A DNA stretch of 64,000 bases, taken from assembly GCA_937974245.1 (NCBI GenBank), contig CALJKV010000064.1:28586-92585 (forward strand). Direction: 5' to 3'. Shown one piece after another: positions 17,326-26,469 of the stretch. How positions within the stretch are numbered: the stretch's first letter is position 1; each line of letters starts with the position of its first letter. Made by a program: the position numbers and the translations under genes. This stretch comes from an uncultured Chloroflexota bacterium. Lineage in GTDB: Bacteria; Chloroflexota; Anaerolineae; Aggregatilineales; Phototrophicaceae. Under the pieces are notes generated by a model. The model worked only from the letters and a program-made list of their open reading frames with translations, ran no database searches and had not been told where the DNA came from.

Positions 17326-18420
17326 TTGAACAAGCTAACCACCTTCGTATGTATTGGTTTGTTCGCACTCCTCACGAGTGCCACAGTGTTCGCCCAGGAG
17401 TCCGGCATCAAAACCGGTTGGACTTGTCCAGAAGGCTTTTCAGGACAGCAGCTCAATGTGTTTAACTGGTCAACCTATATTGCCGAAAACACAGTGTCCG
17501 ACTTTGAAACCCTCTGTGGCGTGACAGTGGTCTACGATGTTTACGACTCCGATGATTCGCTGCTCGCGCGATTGCGCCAGGGTAATCCCGGCTACGATAT
17601 CGTAGTACCCAGCGACTTCGCTGTGCCGACTATGATTGAGGAAGGGTTGTTTGAACTGCTCGACCTCAAGAACATTCCTAATTTCAGTAATCTCAGCCCC
17701 GACCTGCGTTCCGCACCCTATGACCCGGACAGTGAGTACACCGTGCCATATCTATGGGGAACGTTCGGTATTGGCTACAATGCTGCCCATGTGGGCGAAG
17801 CAGTGACCAGTTGGGAACAGTTCTTCAATTATGATGGCCCGGTGGCCTGGATAGATGACTCGCGCATCATGATCGCTATTGGTCTGGTGATGGTCGGCTA
17901 TGACCCGAACTCCACCAACGAAGAAGAAATCACCGCCGCCGGTCAGTACCTGATCGAACACAGCAGCAACGTGGTTGCCATCGCAGAAGATGACGGCCAG
18001 GAAATGTTGGTACGAGGTGAGGTGGATATGGCGATTGAGTACAACGGTGACATCTTCCAACTCGCACTGGATTGCGAGTGCGAAGATTACGCTTACACCG
18101 TGCCGGTAGAAGGGACGGGTTTCTCATCCGGATATGTGGGTATTCCTACGGGGTCGCAGAATCATGCCCTGGCGGAAGTGTTCATTGATTACCTGCTAGA
18201 CCCACAGGTGAGTGCCGACATCGCTAACTACACAGCCTATCCGACTCCCAACCAAATTGCGATTGACGAGGGGCTGATTGACGAGGCATTGCTGAGTAAT
18301 CCGGGTGTTTACCCCAGTGAGGAAGCGCGAAAGAACATCTTTTTCGTACTACCGAATATCAAAATGGAAGAACTCTACCTGTCTATCTGGGATGAAGTCA
18401 AAATCAGCCTGGGGAGCTAA
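17326..18420 (+). CDS. potD: Polyamine-type solute-binding protein PotD (copy 2)
   Basis: A 364-residue paralogue of the preceding gene, similar along its whole length (LNVFNWSTYIAENTVSDFE, GNPGYDIVVPSDFAVP, YLWGTFGIGYN, CECEDYAY). It has its own signal peptide (MNKLTTFVCIGLFALLTSAT, cleavage near VFAQE). The start is TTG at 17326, chosen because it gives the same MNK start as copy 1; the ribosome site is weak. The 273-nt spacer upstream is large for an operon, so a second promoter is possible. The divergence suggests different ligand preference or expression. Confidence 0.9.
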   Translation: MNKLTTFVCIGLFALLTSATVFAQESGIKTGWTCPEGFSGQQLNVFNWSTYIAENTVSDFETLCGVTVVYDVYDSDDSLLARLRQGNPGYDIVVPSDFAVPTMIEEGLFELLDLKNIPNFSNLSPDLRSAPYDPDSEYTVPYLWGTFGIGYNAAHVGEAVTSWEQFFNYDGPVAWIDDSRIMIAIGLVMVGYDPNSTNEEEITAAGQYLIEHSSNVVAIAEDDGQEMLVRGEVDMAIEYNGDIFQLALDCECEDYAYTVPVEGTGFSSGYVGIPTGSQNHALAEVFIDYLLDPQVSADIANYTAYPTPNQIAIDEGLIDEALLSNPGVYPSEEARKNIFFVLPNIKMEELYLSIWDEVKISLGS

Positions 18421-18560
18421 AGACAAGTCACGAGACGAAAGTGAGAAATGCCGGGTAGAAATATGGCAAATTGGGGCAGTCGTGTGTGGCTGCCCCTCAA
18501 GTCACTATCTGTTCGCAGTGGGCGGCGGCGTCTCCCACAAGTTGGACATTGATTGGGCCT

Positions 18561-19736
18561 ATGACACAGTATGATGTTGAACTGATTGATGTAACGAAGG
18601 AATTTCCGGCCAGGCGGCAGGATGGCCTGGTGCGTGCAGTGGATAACGTGTCTCTGCAAATCGCTGCTGGAGAGTTTTTCGCGCTGCTGGGGCCAAGCGG
18701 GTGTGGTAAAACCACCACACTGCGGATGATCGCTGGATTTGAAGATACGACTTCCGGTCAGATTCTGATTCGCGGCAGTGCTGTCCAGCATATCCCGCCT
18801 TTCCACCGCCCGGTGAATACGGTGTTTCAGGATTACGCCCTGTTCCCCCACATGACGGTCATCCAGAACATTATGTTCGGACTGGAAATGGAAGGGGTGA
18901 ACAAGCAGGAAGCCCGGAAACGGGCGCTGGAAGCCCTGGAACTGGTGCGACTGCCGCAGGTGGTCAACCGCAAACCCCGCCAGCTTTCTGGTGGGCAGCA
19001 GCAGCGTGTCGCGCTGGCACGGGCGCTGGTCAAAAGGCCGGCAGTTCTACTGCTGGATGAACCGTTGGGTGCGCTGGACTTGAAGCTGCGTCAGGCAATG
19101 CAGTATGAACTCAAAACGATGCAAAAGAGCCTGGGCATCACTTTTATTTTCGTGACCCATGACCAGGAAGAAGCGATGACGATGGCGGATCGTATCGCGG
19201 TGATGGATCAGGGTAAGGTGCTGCAAGTAGGCAAGCCGGAAGAAATATACGAAACGCCCAGCACGAAGTTCGTGGCGGATTTCATCGGTGAAACCAACTT
19301 TATCAAAGGGCACATCGGGGAGATAGGCGAGCCGTTTTCTACCGTGCAAATGGATGGTAAATCGGCCTTCAAGGCGGTGGTGGGCGAAGACCTGCATGTG
19401 AGCGCCGGACAGGAAATCACTGTAGCACTGCGGCCTGAGAAGCTTAACCTCTTCCGGCTCAAAGGGACGATTGAATATGAAGAAGGCTCAACCGAATCGG
19501 CTGAATCTTACAAGGCGGCGCTGCTGCGCGATCCGAATATCAATCTGATTCGGGGCACAGTCAAACAGGCTGTGTATATCGGCACCGATACCCGTTATGT
19601 GCTGCGTATCGCCGGTAATCAGGACATCGTTGCCCGTATCCAGAACTTTGGGCTGCGTTCAGACACAGTTTTTGAGCAAGATGAAACGGTGAATATTTTC
19701 TGGAATGCAGAAAATGGGCGCGTGCTGCTGCAATAG
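18561..19736 (+). CDS. potA: Polyamine-type ABC transporter ATP-binding protein PotA
   Basis: About 391 residues. The ABC domain has Walker A GPSGCGKT (44-51), Q-loop, signature LSGGQQQR, Walker B VLLLDEPLGALD and the switch His in FVTHDQEEA. A C-terminal TOBE region follows (about 285-391), longer than usual, with an insert around EEGSTESAESYKAALLRDPN. The ATG at 18561 is preferred because the family begins a few residues before VELIDVTKEF; the 30 upstream codons are not protein-like. It ends the transporter operon. Confidence 0.93.
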   Translation: MTQYDVELIDVTKEFPARRQDGLVRAVDNVSLQIAAGEFFALLGPSGCGKTTTLRMIAGFEDTTSGQILIRGSAVQHIPPFHRPVNTVFQDYALFPHMTVIQNIMFGLEMEGVNKQEARKRALEALELVRLPQVVNRKPRQLSGGQQQRVALARALVKRPAVLLLDEPLGALDLKLRQAMQYELKTMQKSLGITFIFVTHDQEEAMTMADRIAVMDQGKVLQVGKPEEIYETPSTKFVADFIGETNFIKGHIGEIGEPFSTVQMDGKSAFKAVVGEDLHVSAGQEITVALRPEKLNLFRLKGTIEYEEGSTESAESYKAALLRDPNINLIRGTVKQAVYIGTDTRYVLRIAGNQDIVARIQNFGLRSDTVFEQDETVNIFWNAENGRVLLQ

Positions 19737-19754
19737 TGGCTCAGGAATGCGTGG

Positions 19755-20216
19755 TTAGAAATCAACACTCCCATCGCCATCATCATCCAGGAATCCGCCA
19801 AAAATCTCGTCTTCATTGTCCTCTGCCCGCCGCCTACGTTGTGAAGCGCCGCCGAGGGGGCGTTCAGTTGGCAGGCGGGTTCCTGATTGGCGCGGGGGTG
19901 TGTCGGCGGACAGGGCGGTTGGCGACGAGGGTTCCTCGGAATGACGGGCGACGGCGGAATCAAAATCGAGCGCCTGTGTCCGTGCACGTAAGTCCGCCCG
20001 TGAACGGCGATCCCGGCGGCCCGTTGAGCGGTTGGTGAGTTCTGGCTCGTCATCTTCTCCGCTGTTTAATACGCCAAACACGCCACCAATCCCGCTGAAG
20101 GCGTCCCACAGGCGCACGCCGGTTGTCCGCACAACAATAAACGCGACAACCACGAATGTTCCTACACAGACTAACGACAGACCACAGACCGTCACTAGAA
20201 TTAACCCGATATCCAT
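19755..20216 (-). CDS. Small membrane protein with cytosolic ALDFD motif (A)
   Basis: About 153 residues: a short N-terminus, one or two membrane helices (ILVTVCGLSLVCVGTFVVVAFIVV), then a charged Arg- and Glu-rich tail of about 110 residues predicted to be disordered. The tail contains RARTQALDFDSAVARH, shared with the neighbouring gene (RAKAAALDFDAAVQKY), so the two are paralogues. The C-terminus is very acidic (EDNEDEIFGG, DDDGDGS). The start is ATG at 20216 with GGAG upstream. Function is unknown. Confidence 0.72.
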   Translation of the reverse strand: MDIGLILVTVCGLSLVCVGTFVVVAFIVVRTTGVRLWDAFSGIGGVFGVLNSGEDDEPELTNRSTGRRDRRSRADLRARTQALDFDSAVARHSEEPSSPTALSADTPPRQSGTRLPTERPLGGASQRRRRAEDNEDEIFGGFLDDDGDGSVDF

Positions 20217-20239
20217 CACGCTACTCCCGAAAATTCGCG

Positions 20240-20572
20240 CTAATCATCTTCATCTTTCTCAGTGCCCGCCGCTTTTGTTTCTTCGGCACGATATTTTTGA
20301 ACAGCAGCGTCGAAATCCAGCGCGGCGGCTTTGGCTCGCAGTTCTTCCGCCGAGTGTTCGTGCGCCTGGGCGTGTGCCTGTGCCTGGACAGCAGCGGCTG
20401 GTCTTTCTTCGTCTTCCTTCGGATCACTGAGCATTCGCAGTACTAGCATCCCAAACCCAAAGATGCTGCCCTTTGTAATTTGCAGCACCAGAAACGCCGC
20501 CAGCAGAATCGCAATAATGACGCCTAAAACCAACCCACACACGGTGATAACTTCCGGTGGTATATTGCCCAT
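20240..20572 (-). CDS. Small membrane protein with cytosolic ALDFD motif (B)
   Basis: A 110-residue protein with an N-terminal membrane helix (VLGVIIAILLAAFLVLQI, about 13-32), a second weak hydrophobic stretch, then an Ala/Glu/His-rich helical tail (AAAVQAQAHAQAHEHSAEEL). RAKAAALDFDAAVQKY matches the next gene downstream, and the charged tail ends in EKDEDD. It lies 23 nt upstream of paralogue A and 38 nt downstream of the DUF5996 gene on the same strand. AGGTG precedes the ATG. Function is unknown. Confidence 0.75.
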   Translation of the reverse strand: MGNIPPEVITVCGLVLGVIIAILLAAFLVLQITKGSIFGFGMLVLRMLSDPKEDEERPAAAVQAQAHAQAHEHSAEELRAKAAALDFDAAVQKYRAEETKAAGTEKDEDD

Positions 20573-20610
20573 AATCGCACCTATAACAGAATAGTTGTCC
20601 CCAAGAGTCT

Positions 20611-21399
20611 TTACTTGCTGTTGATACTTGCCACCAACGGCGCAATTGCCCCATGAATCGCGGCGAAGGTGCGCTCCAGGGTGCCTTCGATATCACTTTC
20701 CCCAATCAAGTCATCATAGTTCATGACAACACCCTTCCAGGGCGTGGTATTCCAGCGGGCCAGCGGCGGCAGTGCCACGTCCACCATGCCTTCCGGGACA
20801 GGGTAGGCATAGGCGTAAAAATAGGGACGGTTAAAGCCAGGGCTGGCGGGTGAAAAGCCAAAGTTCATGTGCGGGTCTGTCTGTTCGTCGTGCCCATTGG
20901 GGAACCACAGGAAGGCCAGGTCGAAGCCATGCGGCCACACACCTGCTGCCGATACCCAGCCATACAGCCCGGCATGAAACCGCGCCAGGCTGGAATATAC
21001 ACGGTGCAGTGCCCAGGCATAGTCCTCGGCTGTTTGCCCGTCTACATGCAGCGGGGTATCCCCGGTGAGTTTGCTCCGGTCTGGCTTTATGGTTTGTCCG
21101 GCGTTTGCCAGTGTCGCCAGCACGGCATCGGTCAGTGTCGCCTGGGAGTGTCCGGCCAGGGGGATACTCGCTGCCGATTGGCCGGTGTAGATGATGGTTC
21201 GCTGGGCGAAATCGAGCATGAGTTCACCGCCACCGGGCAGCGGCCTGGTGATTAGTCCCTGCGGAATGACTCGTAATGTCAGATGCAACCAGTTGGGCAG
21301 CGGCGCGGCCATCGCCTGGTTGATCCCACCGATTACCTGGGCCGCCTGGTGCAGCCCGACTCGCGTTTCTTCCCAATTTGATAGTGCCGGGAGTGGCAT
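20611..21399 (-). CDS. DUF5996 family protein
   Basis: About 262 residues, matching the DUF5996 layout: an opening LPALSNWEETRVGLHQAAQVIG, a central ELMLDFAQRTIIYTG block, and the aromatic VWPHGFDLAFLWFPNG. No catalytic motif is known for the family and no signal peptide is present. AAGGAG lies before the ATG at 21399, preferred over an in-frame ATG 10 codons upstream. It probably heads a small operon with the two ALDFD membrane proteins. Confidence 0.82.
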   Translation of the reverse strand: MPLPALSNWEETRVGLHQAAQVIGGINQAMAAPLPNWLHLTLRVIPQGLITRPLPGGGELMLDFAQRTIIYTGQSAASIPLAGHSQATLTDAVLATLANAGQTIKPDRSKLTGDTPLHVDGQTAEDYAWALHRVYSSLARFHAGLYGWVSAAGVWPHGFDLAFLWFPNGHDEQTDPHMNFGFSPASPGFNRPYFYAYAYPVPEGMVDVALPPLARWNTTPWKGVVMNYDDLIGESDIEGTLERTFAAIHGAIAPLVASINSK

Positions 21400-21570
21400 C
21401 GCGGTTCTCCTTGAAGCCTTGTGTATCATAGGTCGTCTTGAGACGAATCTCTTTTTATTGTAGCATGGGGAGGCTTTTTACACATCTTGTCGGGCGGATG
21501 CGATACGCTTGCAGGCCGCCAGAGACTACACTAGAGTTAACCGTGTAAACGGTCAAGAGGATGGAAGAAC

Positions 21571-21987
21571 ATGATACCCGATACTCACAGAGACTTACTG
21601 GAAAAACCGATTCATGCGGTGCTAACGACATTGATGGCCGACGGCCAACCGCAGTCCAGTGTAATCTGGATCAGCTATGATAACGGCCTCATTCAATTGA
21701 GCAGCATTCTGGGGCGGCAGAAAGACCGCAATATGCGTCGCGATCCCCGTGTGACGCTGCTGCTGCTTGACCCTGAAGACTCATATCACTGGATGGAGAT
21801 TCGTGGGGAAATAACCACTATCACGGAAGCGGGGGCGCTGGAGCACATTGACCGGCTCACCCGGCGATATACCGACCACGAACGATTCTACGGCGGGTAT
21901 GCGGCGGCGGAACGTCAGCAGCGTGAAACGCGGGTCACGTATACCGTCACGCCGCGTAAGGTGATCGTCTACCCAAAGTCAAGTTAA
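21571..21987 (+). CDS. PPOX-class pyridoxamine-5'-phosphate-oxidase-like protein
   Basis: A 138-residue split-barrel flavin/F420-binding fold protein. Family features are the opening LLEKPIHAVLTTLMADGQPQ, then SVIWISYDNG and QKDRNMRRDPRVTLLLLDPE, typical of the F420-dependent PPOX subgroup (TIGR03618-like). Such enzymes reduce diverse small molecules; cofactor (F420, FMN or heme) and substrate cannot be assigned here. AGGATGGAAG precedes the ATG and a strong terminator follows. Confidence 0.85.
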   Translation: MIPDTHRDLLEKPIHAVLTTLMADGQPQSSVIWISYDNGLIQLSSILGRQKDRNMRRDPRVTLLLLDPEDSYHWMEIRGEITTITEAGALEHIDRLTRRYTDHERFYGGYAAAERQQRETRVTYTVTPRKVIVYPKSS

Positions 21988-22006
21988 GATACATAATAAA
22001 TGAAAG

Positions 22007-22036
22007 AAGCCAGCAGCCGGAAAACCGCTGGCTTTT
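22007..22036 (+). terminator. Intrinsic terminator of the PPOX gene
   Basis: AAGCCAGC (22007-22014) pairs with GCTGGCTT (22027-22034), followed by a T-rich tail. It is 20 nt after the stop. Confidence 0.85.
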
Positions 22037-22096
22037 TTCATTTCCGCACTAGGTAATGAGGAACACTCCCGGCGTTCTCGTGCTCTCTGCTTCAGC

Positions 22097-23224
22097 CTAC
22101 GCCCCGGCGGTATTCACAACTGGCAGGATGGTGAAGGTGTTGAGCGCTTCGATTACGTCGGCATACATGCCGCTGGCATCTTCACTGTTCAGGTCAACCC
22201 CCGCCGCAGTCAGGCGCAGGTTGGCGGTATATAGTCTGTTGTCGTCACCATTGAGCAGGAGCGCCAGCCCGCTTTGCGTTTCACCGTCAGCGTCAGTGTA
22301 GCTGTAGGCTACTGAATAGCCGCTGTAATCCTGGCGTTCTATCGGGTTGGTACTCACGATTGAAATGTTCGGGCGCGTGCTTTCCACCCAGGCCTGGGCG
22401 GAGTCGGCATCCTGGACTGCGGCATCCTGGATGTTTTCGAGGCGCAGCGTCAGGCCGTCAGCGTCAATGCTGGCCGGGCGTCCAGGGGCACTGTCGGCAA
22501 TCGTCCAGGTTGCCGGGAAGCGCATGGCGAGGCCGGTTGTCTGGTCAATATAGGCGTTCCATTGGGCCGGGGTCCCGGCGAACTGCGTGATGGGTTTCAG
22601 AGTCGGCGCGAGCGTGTCCACCAGGTATTTCAGCATATCAGTGGCGTTTTCCGGTGCGACGACGCGCAGGTTGTAGATCCAGCTCCCATCCGTCCAGGCG
22701 GACTGGCGGGCGACATACGTCTGATCGCGCAGCGTCAACTCAAAGTCAGTGATGAGCCGGTCGCCTTCGCGGATACGTTCCGGGCTGGTTTCGCGCCAGT
22801 TGCTATATCGTGACCAGCTTTGTGCCAGCATCTCGGTTGACCAGTAGGCATCCACGCTGTCGAGCGTCAGGGGCGCCTCAGGAGCAACTGACGGGATGTA
22901 GACAATCGCCTGGACGACACTGCCCTGATTCGTGTTACTGAAGGCGATTTCCACTGTTTCGGTGTTATTGACGGGCTGGCCGGGCGTCCACCCGGTCGGG
23001 TCGGTTACGCTGAACAGGCCGCTGGGGTGGACGTAGGTTGTGTCCAGGCCAATGCTGCTCAGGTCGGCGATCGGCGGCGGCAGGGTGGGTGCAGGTGTCG
23101 CAGTTGCCTGGGTTGCGCTGGTTGGTGTGTTGACCCGCAGCAAGGGCAGGATGACGCTGCTGCCCATTGCAATCACCATAACCAGACCCAGAATGACGGT
23201 TACTCGTTTAGTCCCAGTATTCAT
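22097..23224 (-). CDS. Membrane-anchored extracytoplasmic protein with two PsbP/DUF1795-like domains
   Basis: 375 residues. An uncleaved N-terminal anchor (about 8-28), a Thr/Pro/Ala linker (SATQATATPAPTLPPP), then two similar halves. The first starts THYVHPSGLFSVTDPTGW-like (about 64-210) and the second YIDQTTGLAMRFPATWTI (about 230-365). Each carries the aromatic FxVxxPxxW core typical of PsbP or DUF1795-type folds. The internal duplication is visible by eye. No enzyme motif. It is divergent from the coiled-coil gene at 23.5 kb. Role is probably envelope or stress related, inferred only. Confidence 0.72.
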   Translation of the reverse strand: MNTGTKRVTVILGLVMVIAMGSSVILPLLRVNTPTSATQATATPAPTLPPPIADLSSIGLDTTYVHPSGLFSVTDPTGWTPGQPVNNTETVEIAFSNTNQGSVVQAIVYIPSVAPEAPLTLDSVDAYWSTEMLAQSWSRYSNWRETSPERIREGDRLITDFELTLRDQTYVARQSAWTDGSWIYNLRVVAPENATDMLKYLVDTLAPTLKPITQFAGTPAQWNAYIDQTTGLAMRFPATWTIADSAPGRPASIDADGLTLRLENIQDAAVQDADSAQAWVESTRPNISIVSTNPIERQDYSGYSVAYSYTDADGETQSGLALLLNGDDNRLYTANLRLTAAGVDLNSEDASGMYADVIEALNTFTILPVVNTAGA

Positions 23225-23543
23225 GACTTGTCTCCGGTAGTGATTCTAAAAACGGGCGAATCATACCGCAAAAGATGGCAGATGTTAAGCGGGTAACGGA
23301 ACATGCGTTACCCAACAGGTAAAGAGTGTCTGGCATGAACCGAGTTATGCAACCCCCAGGGTTTGGGGAATTTGAATACCACAGCAAATAAGCTAAGATA
23401 AGCGGGTAATACACACAACGCGAATTAATATGCAAATCATTCGCGGTTGGCGAACTTGAGCATCGTCTTTTAATCACAACCTAAGAGTTCGTTTCTGATT
23501 CTCCCTTGATTGCGCTAATTGAATTTTAGAGGAGATGGGACAT
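23225..23543. other. 319-bp divergent intergenic region
   Basis: Lies between two divergent genes and must hold both promoters. I see no clear -35/-10 pair, hairpin or RNA gene in it. GAGGAG at its right end is the ribosome site of the next gene. Confidence 0.5.
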
Positions 23544-24398
23544 ATGGAAACCCAGATTATTGTCGCGCTGATCTCGTCCTGCCTCGGCGGTGTAATTGTG
23601 GCAGTCGTGAATCATCTGCTCACCCGCAGACACGGCGAGGTGGAAGTCCAGAAAATAATAGCGGAAACCAAGCATATTGAGACAATTACGAAAAACATGC
23701 TTGAGGAGGCTGAGCGCATACGAGAAGAAAGTTCAAAGGAACTGGAAAAGGTGCATGATGAGATTTCCCTGGCGACACAAACAATCAGCCAGGTGACTAC
23801 CTTCAAGAATTATAAAGACGCCTTTGGAGAGATGACGCAGTTTATCATCAACTATCTGGAAACCTGTAAAAAGAACAACGAACACGCCCCAACCGTTGAT
23901 CTAAAACTCATTGCCGTTGCAATGACATTTTCCTGGGAGCATTTTATCAGCACCGATCTAATCGAAATTATCAATGATTATCCAGCGGCATCTTTTAACA
24001 TCAGCATCGCATTCGTTCATCATCATTATCTGCGGGTGCGCAATGTTGGGTCCACAACCGGTATCAACTGGCCGGACATCTGCGAAAAACGCCTGAAGGA
24101 TGTGCAGGAGTTTGAGAGAGACTGCAAGGAATCCTTTGGTAACCGTGTGACGTTTGACTACAAGACGTTTCATAACCTGCCACACTGGCACGGCTGGCTG
24201 GTCAACAATTCCCAACTTTACCTGGGACGCACAGACTGGACATTCGAAAATCACACACACAAACTGAGGGTCGGCCAGAACCTGTATCGAAGCTTTGACG
24301 ATACAAATGAACAGGGTGAACAGCGAATCGAGCTATTCAAGAGCTGGCACCGGTACTATTTTGAATACGAACCGTCATTTGAGGAGTATGCCGGTTAG
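23544..24398 (+). CDS. Membrane-anchored coiled-coil protein of unknown function
   Basis: About 284 residues: an N-terminal membrane helix (IIVALISSCLGGVIVAVVNHLL, about 4-24), a strongly predicted coiled coil (about 30-85; KNMLEEAERIREESSKELEK), then a globular C-terminal domain rich in aromatic, His and Trp residues (FHNLPHWHGWLVNN). I do not recognise the C-terminal domain. GAGGAG is 9 nt upstream of ATG 23544, better placed than for the in-frame ATG at 23535. A strong terminator follows. Composition is more AT-rich than its neighbours, hinting at accessory origin. Confidence 0.72.
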   Translation: METQIIVALISSCLGGVIVAVVNHLLTRRHGEVEVQKIIAETKHIETITKNMLEEAERIREESSKELEKVHDEISLATQTISQVTTFKNYKDAFGEMTQFIINYLETCKKNNEHAPTVDLKLIAVAMTFSWEHFISTDLIEIINDYPAASFNISIAFVHHHYLRVRNVGSTTGINWPDICEKRLKDVQEFERDCKESFGNRVTFDYKTFHNLPHWHGWLVNNSQLYLGRTDWTFENHTHKLRVGQNLYRSFDDTNEQGEQRIELFKSWHRYYFEYEPSFEEYAG

Positions 24399-24431
24399 CA
24401 ATTGGCGGATGTCCCAACGCGAAGCATTACC

Positions 24432-24469
24432 CGCAGCGGTGAGCCGAGACCCACCGCTGCGAGTTTTTT
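24432..24469 (+). terminator. Strong intrinsic terminator
   Basis: CGCAGCGGTG (24432-24441) and CACCGCTGCG (24452-24461) form a perfect 10-bp stem, followed by AGTTTTTT. It separates the plus-strand coiled-coil gene from the convergent glmS, whose stop is 4 nt away. Confidence 0.9.
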
Positions 24470-24472
24470 GCC

Positions 24473-26320
24473 TCACTCCACTGTGACGCTTTTGGCGAGG
24501 TTGCGCGGCTGGTCAACGTCCGCGCCCCGGAATGCGGCGATGTGGTAGGCCAGCAGTTGCAGGGGCAGTACCGAGATAATCGGGCCGAGCAGCGGCGGCA
24601 CATCCGGCACGTACAGCACATGGTCGGCCTTCTCCGCCAATAGCGTATCGCCTTCGGTGGCGATGGCGATGACCCGGCCACCCCGCGCCCTGGCCTGCTC
24701 AATCTGGCTCAACATCTTATCGTAGAGCGCATCTTTGAGGGCGATCACCAGCACCGGCATGTGTTCGTCAATCAGCGCAATCGGGCCGTGCTTCATCTCG
24801 CCCGCCGGGTAGCCTTCGGCGTGGATGTAGCTGATTTCCTTGAGCTTGAGCGCCCCTTCCAGCGCAATCGGGTAATTGATGCCGCGCCCCAGGTAGAGGA
24901 AGTCGGTATAAGGGTAAAGCTGCTGCGCCAGGTCATGTACCGCCGCGTCATTTTCCAGTGTGCGGCCTACCAGGTCAGGCAGCCGGGCGAGGTCGTGGGT
25001 ATGCACCCGACGCTGTTCCTGTGTCAGGACGCCGCGCAGTTGGCCTAAGTAGAGTGCCAGCAGGTACTGCGCGACGATGCTTGACGTAAAGGCTTTGGTG
25101 GAGGCGACACCGATTTCCGGCCCGGCATTCATGGTGAGATAGCCGTCACTGACGCGCATGGCCTGACTGCCGATGGTATTCACGATGCTCCACAGGACGG
25201 CGTGCTTCTCGCGGGCTTCTTCCATCGCCGCCAGGGTATCCACCGTTTCGCCGCTCTGGGTGATTGCCAGCACCGCTGTGCGTTCGTCAATGATCGGATC
25301 GCGGTAGCGGTACTCGCTGCCGTAATCCACTTCCACATTCAACCGCGCCAGCTGTTCGATATAGAATTTGCCGACCAGTCCACTGTAGTAGCTGGTGCCG
25401 CAGGCTACCGTCACCATCCGGTTGATGCGCCGCGCCTGTTCCGCCGTCAGGTTGAGTTCTGGCAGCAGGACTTCACCATGCTCGAAGTCCACACGCCCGC
25501 GAATCGTATCGGTGATACTGCGGGCCTGCTCGAAAATCTCCTTCTGCATGAAGTGTTTGTACTCGCCCTTGGCGGCGTTCACCGGGTCCCAGGGGATGTC
25601 GTGGATTTCCGGCGTGATGGATGTGCCGTCCAGCGTTTGCACGGTAGCCTCTTGCGCGGTGATGGTCGCCATCTGGCGGCTTTCCAGGAAGATCATGCGC
25701 CGTGTGTGTTCCAGGATGGCCGGGATGTCGGAGGCGATGAAGTTTTCGCCAACGCCCAGCCCGACAGCCACGCCCCCGGCATTGCCGATCCGCACCGCCA
25801 CCATCCGGTCAGGATGATGCTTGCTCATGACAACAATTGCATGAGCGCCAGTCAGCAGGCTGACGGCCTTCCGGGTCGCTTCGGCCAGGTCGCCGTTCGC
25901 GCCATTGTGGGCGAAACGTTCGATTAACTGCACAATCACTTCGGTATCTGTATCGGACTGGAAGCTGATGCCTTCAGCCACCAGTTCCGCCCGCAGTTCG
26001 CGATAGTTTTCCACAATGCCATTATGGACGACGACAAAGTCGCCGCCCATGCTGATATGGGGGTGAGCGTTACGTTCTGCCGGGACGCCGTGTGTCGCCC
26101 AACGGGTATGCCCGATGCCAATATGCCCGCTGACCGGACTTTCGTACAGACGTTGGCGCAGATTCGCCAGTTTGCCCACGTCGCGCCGAATATGGATTGC
26201 GCCGCGGTTGATGACGGCCACGCCAGCCGAATCGTAGCCCCGGTATTCGAGGCGCTGCAGGCCATCCACCACAATCGGCGCAGCATCCTGCGCCCCGATA
26301 TATCCAACAATACCGCACAT
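24473..26320 (-). CDS. glmS: Glutamine--fructose-6-phosphate aminotransferase GlmS
   Basis: A 615-residue enzyme making glucosamine-6-phosphate from fructose-6-phosphate and glutamine, the first step of amino-sugar and peptidoglycan precursor synthesis. The N-terminal Ntn-type glutaminase starts with catalytic Cys after Met (MCGIVGYIG; RGYDSAGVAV; GHTRWATHG). Two SIS domains follow (VACGTSYYSG, ITQSGETVDTLAAM, STKAFTSS; YLGRGINYPIALEGALKLKEISY). The C-terminus DQPRNLAKSVTVE is diagnostic. ATG 26320 is preceded by GGAGGA. The leader on the same strand contains a glmS-type ribozyme, so expression should respond to glucosamine-6-phosphate. Confidence 0.97.
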   Translation of the reverse strand: MCGIVGYIGAQDAAPIVVDGLQRLEYRGYDSAGVAVINRGAIHIRRDVGKLANLRQRLYESPVSGHIGIGHTRWATHGVPAERNAHPHISMGGDFVVVHNGIVENYRELRAELVAEGISFQSDTDTEVIVQLIERFAHNGANGDLAEATRKAVSLLTGAHAIVVMSKHHPDRMVAVRIGNAGGVAVGLGVGENFIASDIPAILEHTRRMIFLESRQMATITAQEATVQTLDGTSITPEIHDIPWDPVNAAKGEYKHFMQKEIFEQARSITDTIRGRVDFEHGEVLLPELNLTAEQARRINRMVTVACGTSYYSGLVGKFYIEQLARLNVEVDYGSEYRYRDPIIDERTAVLAITQSGETVDTLAAMEEAREKHAVLWSIVNTIGSQAMRVSDGYLTMNAGPEIGVASTKAFTSSIVAQYLLALYLGQLRGVLTQEQRRVHTHDLARLPDLVGRTLENDAAVHDLAQQLYPYTDFLYLGRGINYPIALEGALKLKEISYIHAEGYPAGEMKHGPIALIDEHMPVLVIALKDALYDKMLSQIEQARARGGRVIAIATEGDTLLAEKADHVLYVPDVPPLLGPIISVLPLQLLAYHIAAFRGADVDQPRNLAKSVTVE

Positions 26321-26469
26321 TATGAAGAGTCCTCCGTTTTGAATAGATGTAGACACAATCCAGCCACACCGCGCCAGCGCAGCCAGACTGCCAGGAATCG
26401 CGCTTGAGCAGCCCTCAAGCCGATACTCTGTCCACTTGCTTCCCGCCTGTCCCAGCAGTTACCCGCTGG

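Noticed and set aside
25202..25927. Plus-strand open frame of 241 codons opposite glmS
   Set aside because: Antisense to conserved SIS and glutaminase domains; no start signal.
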